Shown: positions 52,440-61,986 of the stretch, piece by piece
How the letters are laid out: each line of letters begins with the position of its first letter
How positions within the stretch are numbered: the stretch's first letter is position 1
Source of the DNA: Clostridiaceae bacterium Marseille-Q4149
GTDB lineage: Bacteria; Bacillota; Clostridia; Oscillospirales; Oscillospiraceae
Reading direction: 5' to 3'
DNA length: 64,000 bases
Assembly: GCA_018228685.1 (NCBI GenBank)
Contig: CP073691.1
Location: 558,001 to 622,000, forward strand
The notes under the pieces: model-generated
What the model was told of the DNA's origin: nothing
Databases searched by the model: none
Seen by the model: only the letters and a program-made list of their open reading frames with translations
Position numbers and translations under genes: made by a program

Positions 52440-52481
52440 CCGCCGGTGTCTCCTTTTTCAGGGGATGGACCGGCGGTTTTT
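52440..52481 (+). terminator. Riboswitch expression platform terminator
   Basis: CCGCCGGT (52440-52447) pairs with ACCGGCGG (52469-52476), with further pairing of GTCTCC and GGGGAT inside, followed by TTTTT. It lies about 100 bases before the start codon, in the right place for ligand-controlled termination. Confidence 0.75.
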
Positions 52482-52578
52482 GCACCGGGTGTGTATCTGC
52501 TTTTCCTCCGCCGCAGACACACTTCGTTGACTTGCCGGAAACGGCTGGGCATAAATATTTCACAGGAGGAAAATGCAT

Positions 52579-55500
52579 ATGAAGAAACGCATCGTTTCTC
52601 TGCTGCTGGCATTGGTGATGGTACTGAGCCTGGTACCCACCACCGTGTGGGCAGCAGAGGACCACGACGGCCAGGTTCGGGTCATCGTGGAAAACACGAC
52701 CTACGCAAAGGCCGACGGCGCTGCCTGGGATGGCACGCTGGTGGACAAGTGGGTGGACCTGGTTCCCGGGTCCTCCATGATGGACTGCATCGTCTCCGCC
52801 CTGGGGAGCTATTCCCAGACCGGGGCCGACAGCGGCTACATCACCGAGATCAACGGCCTGACCGCCGGTGACGGCGGAGCCGCCTCCGGCTGGATGGGAA
52901 CCCTGAACGACTGGTTCACCAATGTGGGCTTTGCCGACATCAAGGCCGGGGACAAGCTGTTCGCCGGGGATGTCATCCGCGTGATGTACACCACCAACGG
53001 CTACGGCGCGGACATCGGCGGCGACTGGAACACCCAGAGCGACACCAGCCTGGCGGCCCTGTCCTTCAGCGAAGGCGTCCTGACTCCCGACTTCGCCTCC
53101 GACAAGACCGCCTACACCCTGACCCTGCCCCAGGGCGTCACCGGCATCCGGATGACGGCCACCGCCTCCAACAAGAACAATCAGGTCTATCTCTCTGCCG
53201 ACGGCACCGACTATCGCCGGGTGGAGACCGTGCCCGTCCATAACGGCACCGTCCTGACCATCCGCTGCGGCGATGCCGCGGAGGCCACCGAGTGGTCCCC
53301 CGCCATCACCCCCACCACCTACACCGTCACCGTGTCCCAGGAGGGCGACGCGCCCCAGGGCGACATGGACGTCTCCTTCAAGGGCCTGCACAATGCACAG
53401 CTGGCCGACATCAAGGTCTACTCCTATACCGATGGCGTGAAGGGTGACAAAAACCTGCTGGAGGGCGTGGACATTGAGCCCAATGGCTACGGTCTGATGT
53501 ACAACACCAAGCTGCCTGTGGGCGACTATCTGGTGGAGGGCTACAACACCGAGGGCCAGTGCAACGGCACCCTGGTGCTTACCGTGAAGGCCAATCAGGA
53601 CAACGTGTTTACCCTGGTCCGGGCCTACGCCATCTATGCCACCAACGACAGCAGCAGCTGGGTGGAGGGCAAGGATTACACCATCGACGTCACCGTTACC
53701 GGCCCCGACGGCACGGACCTCCAGGCCAAGACCGGCGTCTCCACCACCTATGGCAGCACCCACACCGCCTGCCTGTTTGTGGAGGGCGGCAGCCTGAAGA
53801 TCACCCTGACCCCCATCGGCGACAAGGCGGCGGGCTATCTGCCTGTCACCACCACCATGACCAACAAGCAGACCGTGGGCTGCGGCGCCAAGAGCTTCTC
53901 TCTGACCATTCCCAAGGCCCTGGACATCACCGTCACCGCCCCCGCCGGCTCTACCCTGCGGATGGGCAGCTTCGGCAGCTACTATAGCTATACCTTCCTG
54001 GAGCCCGTTTCTCAGGAGACCAAGGGCGACACCATGACCGCCTCCTTCCGCCTGCCGGAGACCGGCAGTCAGCAGTTCCTGCGGGCCCAGAATCCCGACG
54101 GCGTCACCTACTGGACCTTCGGCAAATTCACCGGCGGCCAGGAGCTGGCAGTGACCCGGGACGACCTGCACCTGGATGACGATGTCACCGCCGCCTCCGT
54201 CAACCGCTTCGACAAGAACGTGTATGACCTGGGCAACATCTACCTGAACATCAACCGCCAGGGCTACCTGAACATGGATGCCGGCCAGACCTACGAACTG
54301 AACGTGCTGCGTAACTGGCAGGCCATCGAGAGCTTCATGAACAGCCAGATCGCCCTGCCCGACGCGCACTATCAGGTGCTGAGCCTGGACGGCGGCAACA
54401 GCGACGTGGTGACCATCACCCCCGACGCCAACAATTCCTGCCTGGCCACCATGACCGCCAACCACCCGGGCACCGCCATCGTCCAGGTGACCTATGACGC
54501 CATGACCTTCGTTCAGGGTATGGGCGGCAAGGACTTCAGCGCCATCTGGCCGGAGTTCACCGGCGTGTTCGTGGTGTCCGTGGGCGCCGACGGCTCCTCT
54601 ATCCAGACCAACACCTTCATCGACCGTCCTACCGTGAACATCACCAAGGACGAGCAGAAGTATCTGGACGCCGAGCACGACATCCTGTTCTATGTGGGTA
54701 CCCAGGGCGCCAGCTACAGCTTCACTCCCCAGGAGGGCTGCACCGTTACCGTGGCCCGCTCCACCGTCACCGATAAGATGACCTTCAACGGCTTCACCAG
54801 CCAGGGCGTTTCCGTGGATAAAAACGGCCAGGTCACCGTTACGGGCCTGACCACCGGCCGCCACATTCTCCGCATCGAGAAGGACGGCATGGCCGCCTAC
54901 CAGGTCATCACCGCCCGGGGCGTCAGCTATGACCTCATCGACGCCGACGGCAACGTCCTGCCCCAGGATGCGGAGCTGGTTCCCGGCCAGGCCGTAAAGG
55001 TCCAGTTCCACGACCTGGTAAGCCCCAAGGAGAAGATCTCCGGCGTTTACAACTTCAATTTCTCCCTGGTGTACCTGGATGCCCAGGGCAGCAAGTATCA
55101 GACCAACCCCGGCACCCCCTTCGGCCAGTATGACTTCAGCAGCAATCCCGTTCGCCAGCTGCTGAGCGTCACCATCCCCGAGACCGCCGAAGGCTACAGC
55201 TATGACCTGACCGGCACCATCCGGGTGGGCGGCTTCGGCGGCATTCCCACCCACCGCGGCGTGTCCTACCGCTCCGGCATGGACCGCCAGTACGGTTCCA
55301 CCACCGCCGCAGTCCTGACCCGTCTGCCTGAGCTGGTGCTGCCTCTGACCGGCTGGTACGTCCACGATGTGGAGCAGAAGATCGCCGCCATCGGCGAAGT
55401 GACCCTGGACTCCGAGGAGGCCATCCAGACCGCCCGGACCGCCTACGATGCCCTGCGCCAGGAGCGCAAGGAGCAGGTCAGCAATTATGATGTGCTGGTG

Positions 55501-56754
55501 GCCGCCGAGGCCCGGCTGGCGGAGCTTCAGGACGAGGCCGTGGCCAACGTGGAGACCCTCATCAACGCCATCGGCCAGCCTGTGACCCCCGCCTCCCGCG
55601 CCGCCGTGGAGGCCGCCCGGGCCGCTTATGACGCCCTGGCCCAGAAGCTCCAGGCCCGGGTGGGCAACTATGACGTGCTCCTGGCCGCCGAGGCCCGGCT
55701 GGCGGAGCTGAACGCCGAGAACATCTATAAGACCACCGGCGACTATATCGCCGCCAAGGGCGCCCCCGTCACCGGCTCCATCGGCGGCGAGTGGGCGGTT
55801 CTGGGCCTGGCCCGTTCCGGCCGGGACATCCCCGGCGCTGACGACTACTACGCCTCCGTGGAGGAGTATGTGCGCAAGGCCATGGACGAGGACGGCCGCC
55901 TGAACCGCTCCCGCTCCACCGAGAACTCCCGCCTGATCCTGGCCCTGACGGCTATGGGTAAGGACGTGACCCATGTGGCCGGGCGGAACCTGCTGGACGG
56001 CCTGGATTCCATGAGCTTCATCACCAAGCAGAGCGTCAACGGTCCCGTGTGGGCTCTGCTGGCTCTGGACAGCCATGACTATCCCGTCTCCGGCGACGTG
56101 ACCCGGGAGAAGCTGGTCCGGGCCATCCTGGATACCCAGCGGGAGGACGGCAGCTGGCCTGTCATCGCCTCTTCCCAGGTCCCCGATGTGGATATGACCG
56201 CCATGGCCATCCAGGCCCTGGCCCCCTACTATGAAAACGCCCAGGTGAAGGCGGCTGTGGACGCGGCCCTGACCTTCCTGGCCGGTGTGCAGAACGCCGA
56301 CGGCACCTTCAGCGAGATCCCCGGCACCGATGCCTCCGCCGAGTCCACCGCCCAGGTCATCGTGGCCCTGACGGCCCTGGGCATTGATCCCACCGCCGAC
56401 AGCCGGTTCGTAAAGAGCGGCGTCAGCGTCGTGGACGCGCTGTGCGGCTTCTATGTCACCGGTGGCGGCTTCCGCCACCTGATGGACGACGCCGACGTGG
56501 ACGGCATGGCCACCGAGCAGGGCTACTACGCCCTGGCGGCCTACTATCGCCTGACTGCCGGCAAGACCAGCCTGTATGACATGAGCGACGTCACCATCAC
56601 CGTGACGCCCGATCAGCCTGCGACCCCCGATCAGCCCGCAAAGCCCGATGCCCCCCGTACCGGCGATGAAAGCCCGGTGCTGGTGTGGATGGGTATGGCG
56701 GCTCTGGCCGGTGCGGCCGTGCTGCTGATGCAGAACAAGAAAAAGCGCGCGTAA
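52579..56754 (+). CDS. Cell-wall anchored transcobalamin-like surface protein
   Basis: I choose ATG at 52579 (9 bases after AGGAGG) over the ATG at 52573. The signal peptide ends near TTVWAAE (residue 25). A DUF4430 domain follows at about 35-150 (ASGWMGTLNDWFTNVGFADI). A cadherin-like sandwich lies at about 160-255, then several beta domains. Two helical repeats, each with TAYDAL/NYDVL-A-AEARLAEL, are at about 940-1055. An alpha/alpha-barrel-like region with squalene-cyclase/prenyltransferase-type repeats (REDGSWPV, NADGTFSEI) covers about 1060-1340. It ends with a Pro-rich linker, APRTGDE, a helix and KKKKRA. Human transcobalamin uses the same two folds. With the riboswitch, cobalamin capture is the likely role. 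Confidence 0.85.
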   Translation: MKKRIVSLLLALVMVLSLVPTTVWAAEDHDGQVRVIVENTTYAKADGAAWDGTLVDKWVDLVPGSSMMDCIVSALGSYSQTGADSGYITEINGLTAGDGGAASGWMGTLNDWFTNVGFADIKAGDKLFAGDVIRVMYTTNGYGADIGGDWNTQSDTSLAALSFSEGVLTPDFASDKTAYTLTLPQGVTGIRMTATASNKNNQVYLSADGTDYRRVETVPVHNGTVLTIRCGDAAEATEWSPAITPTTYTVTVSQEGDAPQGDMDVSFKGLHNAQLADIKVYSYTDGVKGDKNLLEGVDIEPNGYGLMYNTKLPVGDYLVEGYNTEGQCNGTLVLTVKANQDNVFTLVRAYAIYATNDSSSWVEGKDYTIDVTVTGPDGTDLQAKTGVSTTYGSTHTACLFVEGGSLKITLTPIGDKAAGYLPVTTTMTNKQTVGCGAKSFSLTIPKALDITVTAPAGSTLRMGSFGSYYSYTFLEPVSQETKGDTMTASFRLPETGSQQFLRAQNPDGVTYWTFGKFTGGQELAVTRDDLHLDDDVTAASVNRFDKNVYDLGNIYLNINRQGYLNMDAGQTYELNVLRNWQAIESFMNSQIALPDAHYQVLSLDGGNSDVVTITPDANNSCLATMTANHPGTAIVQVTYDAMTFVQGMGGKDFSAIWPEFTGVFVVSVGADGSSIQTNTFIDRPTVNITKDEQKYLDAEHDILFYVGTQGASYSFTPQEGCTVTVARSTVTDKMTFNGFTSQGVSVDKNGQVTVTGLTTGRHILRIEKDGMAAYQVITARGVSYDLIDADGNVLPQDAELVPGQAVKVQFHDLVSPKEKISGVYNFNFSLVYLDAQGSKYQTNPGTPFGQYDFSSNPVRQLLSVTIPETAEGYSYDLTGTIRVGGFGGIPTHRGVSYRSGMDRQYGSTTAAVLTRLPELVLPLTGWYVHDVEQKIAAIGEVTLDSEEAIQTARTAYDALRQERKEQVSNYDVLVAAEARLAELQDEAVANVETLINAIGQPVTPASRAAVEAARAAYDALAQKLQARVGNYDVLLAAEARLAELNAENIYKTTGDYIAAKGAPVTGSIGGEWAVLGLARSGRDIPGADDYYASVEEYVRKAMDEDGRLNRSRSTENSRLILALTAMGKDVTHVAGRNLLDGLDSMSFITKQSVNGPVWALLALDSHDYPVSGDVTREKLVRAILDTQREDGSWPVIASSQVPDVDMTAMAIQALAPYYENAQVKAAVDAALTFLAGVQNADGTFSEIPGTDASAESTAQVIVALTALGIDPTADSRFVKSGVSVVDALCGFYVTGGGFRHLMDDADVDGMATEQGYYALAAYYRLTAGKTSLYDMSDVTITVTPDQPATPDQPAKPDAPRTGDESPVLVWMGMAALAGAAVLLMQNKKKRA

Positions 56755-56770
56755 ACCGCCGCAAATACAC

Positions 56771-56802
56771 CCGCGCAGGGGCGTCTTCGGGCGTCCCTGC
56801 GC
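56771..56802 (+). terminator. Hairpin after the surface protein gene
   Basis: GCGCAGGGGCG and its near-complement CGTCCCTGCGC form a stem around a TCTTCGGG loop, 17 bases after the stop codon. A second perfect 13-bp stem, GATTCCTGATTGA with its complement, lies at 56819-56849. Confidence 0.65.
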
Positions 56803-56850
56803 ATGGTGCTATAATACTGATTCCTGATTGATCAATTCAATCAGGAATCC

Positions 56851-57058
56851 TGTGCGTGTCAAAAAAGGGCGAAGCCCTTTTTTGACAAAAGGCTTGCAGT
56901 CTGCCGCGCGTATAATTTGTTCGCTGAAAGCGAACAAATTCCACACTTGCAGACTGAGAAGTGTTTTTTGCGACGTACACGCCGCCGCAAAAAACGGATT
57001 AAACTTGCTTTGCCGCCTGTGGGCGGCAAACTCTGCGAGGCTTTTTTTGACAAGCTGA
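56851..57058 (+). repeat. Multi-hairpin repeat, copy 2
   Basis: It has the same order as copy 1: GTCAAAAAAGGG/CCCTTTTTTGAC, AATTTGTTCGC/GCGAACAAATT, GTTTTTTGCG/CGCAAAAAAC and TTTGCCGCC/GGCGGCAAA. The linkers GGCTTGCAGTCTGC, CCACACTTGCAG and GTACACGCC are shared. In the second stem T-A pairs replace G-C pairs of copy 1 on both sides. It lies between the surface protein gene and the DUF4430 lipoprotein gene. ORFs in it look spurious. Confidence 0.85.
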
Positions 57059-57133
57059 GCGTGTGAAAACACGCTGTGACGTCTTATACAAAACCTGACG
57101 CAGCTTCGGTGCTATAAATGGAGGGGTTCCCCT

Positions 57134-57838
57134 ATGCGGAAAAGATACGGAAAATTCCTGCTGGCCCTGGTGCTGGCCCTGACATTGCTGATGGCGGGGT
57201 GCGGCAGCCAGACCCCGGACACGCCGGTAACGCCGGTGAACCCCGGCACGGAGCAGACGGATCCCCAGGACAAGCCCGAGACGCCGGATACCCCGGATAC
57301 CCCTGACGAGCCGGACACCCCGGACACGTCCGAGCCGTCCGGCCAGGATCAGTACCACACGGACCCGGTGCCCCAGGGGAAGCCCCAGCCGGTGGAGCCG
57401 GAGGAGACCAAGCCCGACACCTCTCAGCAAGCCACCTGCACCATCTCCATCTCCTGCGCCACCATCCTGGATAATATGGACAAGTGCGATGAGTCCAAGC
57501 GGGCGCTGATCCCCGCCGACGGCACCATTCTGTCGGCTTCCACGGTGACGTTCTCCCCGGGGGAGAGCGTGTTCGACGTGCTGCAGCGGGTGTGCCGGGA
57601 GCGGAAGATCCCCATGGAGTTCAGCTTCACACCTATCTACAACTCCGCCTATATCGAGGGGATCTATAACCTGTATGAGTTCGACGTAGGCGACGGCTCC
57701 GGCTGGATGTACAAGGTCAATGACTGGTTCCCCAACTACGGCTGCTCCCGGTATCAGGTGCAGCAGGGGGACGTGATCTGCTGGGTCTATACCTGTGACC
57801 TGGGCTATGATGTAGGCGGCGGCTACGCCGCCGGGTAA
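57134..57838 (+). CDS. DUF4430 lipoprotein, probable cobalamin-binding
   Basis: The 234-residue protein has a lipoprotein signal with lipobox LLMAGC (Cys near residue 22). A Pro/Thr/Asp-rich linker (about 25-95) of TPDTPDTPDEPDTPD type follows. The DUF4430 domain is at about 100-230, with SVFDVLQRVCRERKIPMEF, YNSAYIEGIYNLYEFDVGDG and SGWMYKVNDWFPNYGCSRY. It likely passes a ligand from the wall protein to the ECF transporter next door. AGGGG before the ATG. Confidence 0.85.
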   Translation: MRKRYGKFLLALVLALTLLMAGCGSQTPDTPVTPVNPGTEQTDPQDKPETPDTPDTPDEPDTPDTSEPSGQDQYHTDPVPQGKPQPVEPEETKPDTSQQATCTISISCATILDNMDKCDESKRALIPADGTILSASTVTFSPGESVFDVLQRVCRERKIPMEFSFTPIYNSAYIEGIYNLYEFDVGDGSGWMYKVNDWFPNYGCSRYQVQQGDVICWVYTCDLGYDVGGGYAAG

Positions 57839-57861
57839 GGCCCCGAAAACCGCAAAAACCC

Positions 57862-57891
57862 GCAGGGCGGGGCCTGTGCGCCCCGCCCTGC
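57862..57891 (+). terminator. 11-bp hairpin between lipoprotein and T-component genes
   Basis: GCAGGGCGGGG (57862-57872) and CCCCGCCCTGC (57881-57891). No T-run follows, so an mRNA processing or stability element is as likely as termination. Confidence 0.5.
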
Positions 57892-57923
57892 GCAGAACCG
57901 TATGACGAAAGGAGGCCGGAGCC

Positions 57924-58814
57924 GTGGGCGACGCCTTTTCCCGCTATCATCCCCTGGTGAATTTCCTTTTTTTCGCCCTGGTGCTGGCCTATTCCATGGT
58001 GCTGATGCACCCGGTGTGCCTGGCGGTGTCCCTGACGGGGGCGCTGGTGTACGCCGGTGAGCTGGGAGGCCGCCGGGCCCTGGCGGGGCACCTGAAATTC
58101 GCCCTGCCGGTGCTTCTGCTGGCGGCCATCGTGAACCCGGCCTTCAACCACGCCGGAGTCACCATCCTGACGTATCTGCCCTCCGGCAATCCCCTGACCC
58201 TGGAGAGCATTCTCTACGGCCTGGCGGCGGGGGCCATGCTGTGCGCCGTGGTGCTGTGGTTCGTGTGCTTCAACGCCGTGATCACGTCAGACAAGTTCGT
58301 GTATCTGTTCGGCCGGGTCATCCCGGCCCTGTCCCTGGTGCTGAGCATGACATTGCGGTTCGTGCCCCTGTTCCGGCGGCAGCTGGAGGTGGTGCGCCAG
58401 GCCCAGTTCTGCATCGGCCGGGACGCCTCCTGCGGCAGCGTGTGGCAACGGGTCAGAAGGGCCGTGACCATCTTTTCCATCATGGTCACCTGGGCCCTGG
58501 AAAACGCCATCGAAACCGCCGACAGCATGAAAAGCCGGGGCTACGGCCTGCGGGGCCGGACGGCCTTTTCCATCTACCGCATGGAGGCCCGGGACCGGTA
58601 CGCCCTGGCGTGGCTGGGCTTCTGCGGGCTGTATCTGCTGTGCGGATGCCTGGCCGGGGGACTGAAGTGGTGGTACTTCCCCTTGCTGCAGGGGGTCATG
58701 ACCCAGCCGTTTTCCATCAGCTTTTATCTGGCGTATCTGGCCCTGTGCCTGACGCCGGTGATCCTGGACCGAAGGGAGGCCCGCGCATGGCGCTGTTCAC
58801 CGTCGAAAACCTGA
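57924..58814 (+). CDS. ECF transporter T component (EcfT/CbiQ family)
   Basis: Starts with GTG at 57924 behind AAAGGAGG. The 296-residue membrane protein has about five or six helices and the coupling motifs near 185-210 (WALENAIETADSMKSRGYGL; the family Ala-Arg-Gly type signature is replaced by MKSRGYG). It links the ATPases to the substrate-binding S component. It overlaps the downstream gene by 28 bases. Confidence 0.88.
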   Translation: MGDAFSRYHPLVNFLFFALVLAYSMVLMHPVCLAVSLTGALVYAGELGGRRALAGHLKFALPVLLLAAIVNPAFNHAGVTILTYLPSGNPLTLESILYGLAAGAMLCAVVLWFVCFNAVITSDKFVYLFGRVIPALSLVLSMTLRFVPLFRRQLEVVRQAQFCIGRDASCGSVWQRVRRAVTIFSIMVTWALENAIETADSMKSRGYGLRGRTAFSIYRMEARDRYALAWLGFCGLYLLCGCLAGGLKWWYFPLLQGVMTQPFSISFYLAYLALCLTPVILDRREARAWRCSPSKT

Positions 58815-61432
58815 GCTTTACCTATCCGGGGCAGACCGCCCCGGCCATTGACCGCCTGACCCTGACGGTGCCGGAGGGGGCCTTTCTGGTGCTGTGCGGC
58901 CCGTCGGGCTGCGGCAAGTCCACCCTGCTGCGGCAGCTGAAGCCCGCCCTGGCCCCCCACGGGGTCCGGCAGGGGCGCATCCTGTTCCGGGACGCCCCCC
59001 TGGAGCAGGTGGACCAGCGGACCCAGGCGGCCCGCATCGGCTTTGTCCAGCAGTCGCCGGAAAACCAGATCGTCACCGACAAGGTGTGGCACGAGCTGGC
59101 CTTCGGGCTGGAGAGCCTGGGGACGGACACCCCCACCATCCGCCGCCGGGTGGCGGAGATGGCGGCCTTCTTCGGCATCGAGGACTGGTTTTACCGGGAC
59201 GTGGCGGAGCTGTCCGGAGGCCAGAAGCAGCTGCTGAACCTGGCCTCTGTCATGGCCATGCAGCCGGACGTGCTGATCCTGGACGAGCCCACCAGCCAGC
59301 TGGACCCCATCGCCGCCTCGGACTTCCTGGCGGTGCTGGGAAAGATCAACCGGGAGCTGGGCACCGCCGTGGTGCTGACGGAGCACCGGCTGGAAGAAGC
59401 CTTTCCCCTGGCCACCGCCGTGGCGGTGATGGACCGGGGCAGGCTCCTGTGCACCGGCACCCCCCAGCAGGTGGGCCGTCAGCTGAAAACCCTGGGTCAC
59501 GGGATGTTCCTGGCCATGCCCGCCGCCATGCGCATCTGGGCCTCGGTGGACACGGAGGCCCCCTGCCCCGTCACCGTCCGGGAGGGGCGGGACTTTCTGC
59601 GCCGATATGCCGCGGAGCGTCCGCTGGGCCCCCTGCCCCGGGAGGAGGCGCACCCCCGGCGGGAGCCGGTGATAACGGCCAGGGGGGTGTGGTTCCGGTA
59701 TGAGCCGGACAGCCCGGACGTTGTAAAGGGGCTGGACCTGACCCTGGGCCGGGGGGAGTTCCTGGCCCTGCTGGGCGGCAACGGCGCGGGAAAAAGCACC
59801 ACCCTGCGGCTGCTGTCCGGCATGAAAAAGCCCCAGCGGGGCGAAATTTCCCTTCGGGGACGCATGGGGATGCTGCCCCAGAATCCCCAGACCCTGTTTG
59901 TGAAGAAAACGGTCCGGGAGGACCTGTTCGAGATATTCTCCGGCACGAAAATGCCCCGCCCCCGGCAGGAGGAGCGGGTGGCCCGGATGACGGCTCTGTG
60001 CCGCCTGGAGGACCTGCTGGACCGGCACCCCTACGACCTGTCCGGCGGCGAGCAGCAGCGGGCGGCCCTGGCCAAGGTGCTGCTGCTGGAGCCGGAGATC
60101 CTGCTGCTGGACGAGCCCACCAAGGGCCTGGACGCGGAGTTCAAGCAGACCTTCGCCCTGATCCTGCGGACTCTGCTGCGGCAGGGGGTGTCCCTGCTGA
60201 TGGTCAGCCACGATGTGGAGTTCTGCGCTCGGTACGCCCACCGTTGCGCCCTGTTTTTCGATGGCGGCGTGGTGACGGAGGCGGCGCCCCGGGACTTCTT
60301 CAGCGGCAACAGCTTCTATACCACCGCCGCCAACCGCATGGCCCGCAGTCTGGAGCCCCGGGCGGTGACGCCGGAGGACGTGATGGCCGCCTGCGGCGGC
60401 ACGGCGCCGCCGGAGCCGCCTCTGCCGGAGGATATCCCTCCTCTGCCGGAGGCCCGGGAGGAGACGCCGGACTGGAAGCCGCCGCGCCTGCCCCTGTGGC
60501 GCAAGGCCCTGGCCGCCGTGTCCGGGGCGGGGGCCATGGCCATCTTCCTGTATGCCGCCAATGTCACGGACCTGTCCGCCGTGGTGGACAAGGGCGGGCT
60601 GACGGCTCTGGGGCAGAAGCAGCTGGCGCTGTATCTGGTGTTCTGCGGACTGCTGCTGATCCTGGCCCTGGCCATCGGGCGGCGGTCCAGGCCCCCGGCG
60701 CAGGTGCAGCTTCCGGTGGAAAAGCGCAGGCTGTCCCGCCGGACGACGGCGGCTGCGGCGTCCATCCTGCTGCTGATCCCCGTGACCCTGTTCGTGGGGG
60801 TGTATTACCTGAACAACCAGCGATACGGCCTGGTGTCGGTGCTGGTGCTGCTGGAGTGCATGGCCCCGTTTTTCCTGGTGTTCGAGGGGCGGCGGCCCCA
60901 GGCCCGGGAGCTGGTGGTCATCGCGGTGCTGTGCGCCATCTCCGTGGCGGGCCGGGCGACGTTTTTCATGCTGCCCCAGTTCAAGCCCGTGATGGCCATG
61001 ACCATCATTTCCGGCGTGGCCCTGGGCGGCGAAAGCGGCTTCCTGGTGGGGGCCTTGTCCATGCTGGTGTCCAATATGCTGTTTTCCCAGGGGGTGTGGA
61101 CCCCCTGGCAGATGTTCTGCATGGGGATCATCGGCTTTCTGGCGGGGGTCCTGTTCCGGAAGGGCCTGCTGCGGCGGACCCGGGGGAGCCTGTGCACCTT
61201 CGGCGCCTTCTGCGCCATCGTGATCTACGGCGGTATCATGAACCCGGCGTCGGTGCTGATGTGGGCCGGGGCGGAGACCCTGACCTGGAAAACCCTGCTG
61301 ACCTATTACGTCACCGGCTTCCCGGTGGACTGCGTCCACGCCGCGGCCACGGTGTTCTTCCTGTGGATCGCCGCGGAGCCTATGCTGGAGAAGCTGGACC
61401 GCATCAAGGAGAAATACGGCCTGCTGCTGTGA
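58787..61432 (+). CDS. Fused ECF transporter: two ATPases plus CbrT-like S component
   Basis: Start is ATG at 58787 behind GGGAGG. The 881-residue protein carries ATPase 1 at about 1-230 (Walker [10 protein letters not shown] at 38-46, signature LSGGQKQ, Walker [13 protein letters not shown]). ATPase 2 lies at about 285-510 (GGNGAGKST near 330, [11 protein letters not shown] near 418, [12 protein letters not shown]). From about 575 a membrane part of some eight helices follows. It includes [41 protein letters not shown] and [20 protein letters not shown], which resembles cobalamin S components such as CbrT. The three functions are normally separate proteins. Confidence 0.88.
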   Translation: MALFTVENLSFTYPGQTAPAIDRLTLTVPEGAFLVLCGPSGCGKSTLLRQLKPALAPHGVRQGRILFRDAPLEQVDQRTQAARIGFVQQSPENQIVTDKVWHELAFGLESLGTDTPTIRRRVAEMAAFFGIEDWFYRDVAELSGGQKQLLNLASVMAMQPDVLILDEPTSQLDPIAASDFLAVLGKINRELGTAVVLTEHRLEEAFPLATAVAVMDRGRLLCTGTPQQVGRQLKTLGHGMFLAMPAAMRIWASVDTEAPCPVTVREGRDFLRRYAAERPLGPLPREEAHPRREPVITARGVWFRYEPDSPDVVKGLDLTLGRGEFLALLGGNGAGKSTTLRLLSGMKKPQRGEISLRGRMGMLPQNPQTLFVKKTVREDLFEIFSGTKMPRPRQEERVARMTALCRLEDLLDRHPYDLSGGEQQRAALAKVLLLEPEILLLDEPTKGLDAEFKQTFALILRTLLRQGVSLLMVSHDVEFCARYAHRCALFFDGGVVTEAAPRDFFSGNSFYTTAANRMARSLEPRAVTPEDVMAACGGTAPPEPPLPEDIPPLPEAREETPDWKPPRLPLWRKALAAVSGAGAMAIFLYAANVTDLSAVVDKGGLTALGQKQLALYLVFCGLLLILALAIGRRSRPPAQVQLPVEKRRLSRRTTAAAASILLLIPVTLFVGVYYLNNQRYGLVSVLVLLECMAPFFLVFEGRRPQARELVVIAVLCAISVAGRATFFMLPQFKPVMAMTIISGVALGGESGFLVGALSMLVSNMLFSQGVWTPWQMFCMGIIGFLAGVLFRKGLLRRTRGSLCTFGAFCAIVIYGGIMNPASVLMWAGAETLTWKTLLTYYVTGFPVDCVHAAATVFFLWIAAEPMLEKLDRIKEKYGLLL

Positions 61433-61446
61433 GGGCTGCCGGGGGG

Positions 61447-61475
61447 TTGCAATTTCCGGAAAAGTGTGGTATACT
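61447..61475 (+). promoter_or_regulatory. Sigma-A promoter of smpB
   Basis: TTGCAA (61447-61452), 17 bases, TATACT (61470-61475), 32 bases before the start codon. Confidence 0.75.
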
Positions 61476-61506
61476 GATCTACCAACCAAAAGAGAGGAGG
61501 TCCGCC

Positions 61507-61971
61507 ATGGAAAAGCGGGGTATCAAGATCGCGGCCCAGAACCGCAAGGCCCACCACGACTATTTCGTGGAGGACCGATACGAGGCGGGCATCGAGCTGG
61601 CCGGAACGGAGGTCAAGTCCATCCGGCAGGGCCGGGTGAACCTGAAGGATTCCTACTGCGTGGCCAAGGACGGCGAGATCTACGCCCACAGCATGCACAT
61701 CTCCCCCTATGAGCAGGGCAACATCTTCAACAAGGACCCGGACCGGCCCAAGCGGCTGCTGATGCACAAGCGGGAGATCCGCAAGCTCCACGACCTGCAG
61801 AAGCAGGACGGCTATGCCCTGATCCCCCTGAGCCTGTATTTCAAGGACAGCCGGGTAAAGGTGGAGCTGGGCCTGTGCAAGGGCAAAAAGACCTATGACA
61901 AGCGGGACGCCATCGCCAAGCGCGACGCCAAGCGCGAAATGGAGCGGGCCGTCCGCGAGAAAAACCGGTAA
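61507..61971 (+). CDS. smpB: SsrA-binding protein SmpB
   Basis: SmpB delivers tmRNA to stalled ribosomes. The 154-residue protein has the family pattern ([56 protein letters not shown]). Full length; GAGGAGG before ATG. The tmRNA gene lies 0.6 kb downstream. Confidence 0.97.
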   Translation: MEKRGIKIAAQNRKAHHDYFVEDRYEAGIELAGTEVKSIRQGRVNLKDSYCVAKDGEIYAHSMHISPYEQGNIFNKDPDRPKRLLMHKREIRKLHDLQKQDGYALIPLSLYFKDSRVKVELGLCKGKKTYDKRDAIAKRDAKREMERAVREKNR

Positions 61972-61986
61972 AAAAGGAGCGTATCC

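Noticed and set aside
52225..56478. 1417-residue open frame on the minus strand
   Set aside because: It is antisense to the wall protein gene. Its Gly/His/Gln/Val-rich sequence is typical of the mirror frame of GC-rich coding DNA and shows no family motif.
56809..57072. Short ORF across the multi-hairpin repeat (and its counterpart at 43101-43337)
   Set aside because: The ORFs consist of hairpin sequence, lack ribosome binding sites and lie in a structured repeat; probably the source of false gene calls in related genomes.
58724..61489. 921-residue open frame on the minus strand opposite the ECF genes
   Set aside because: His/Gln/Gly-rich shadow of the clear ECF transporter genes; no motifs.
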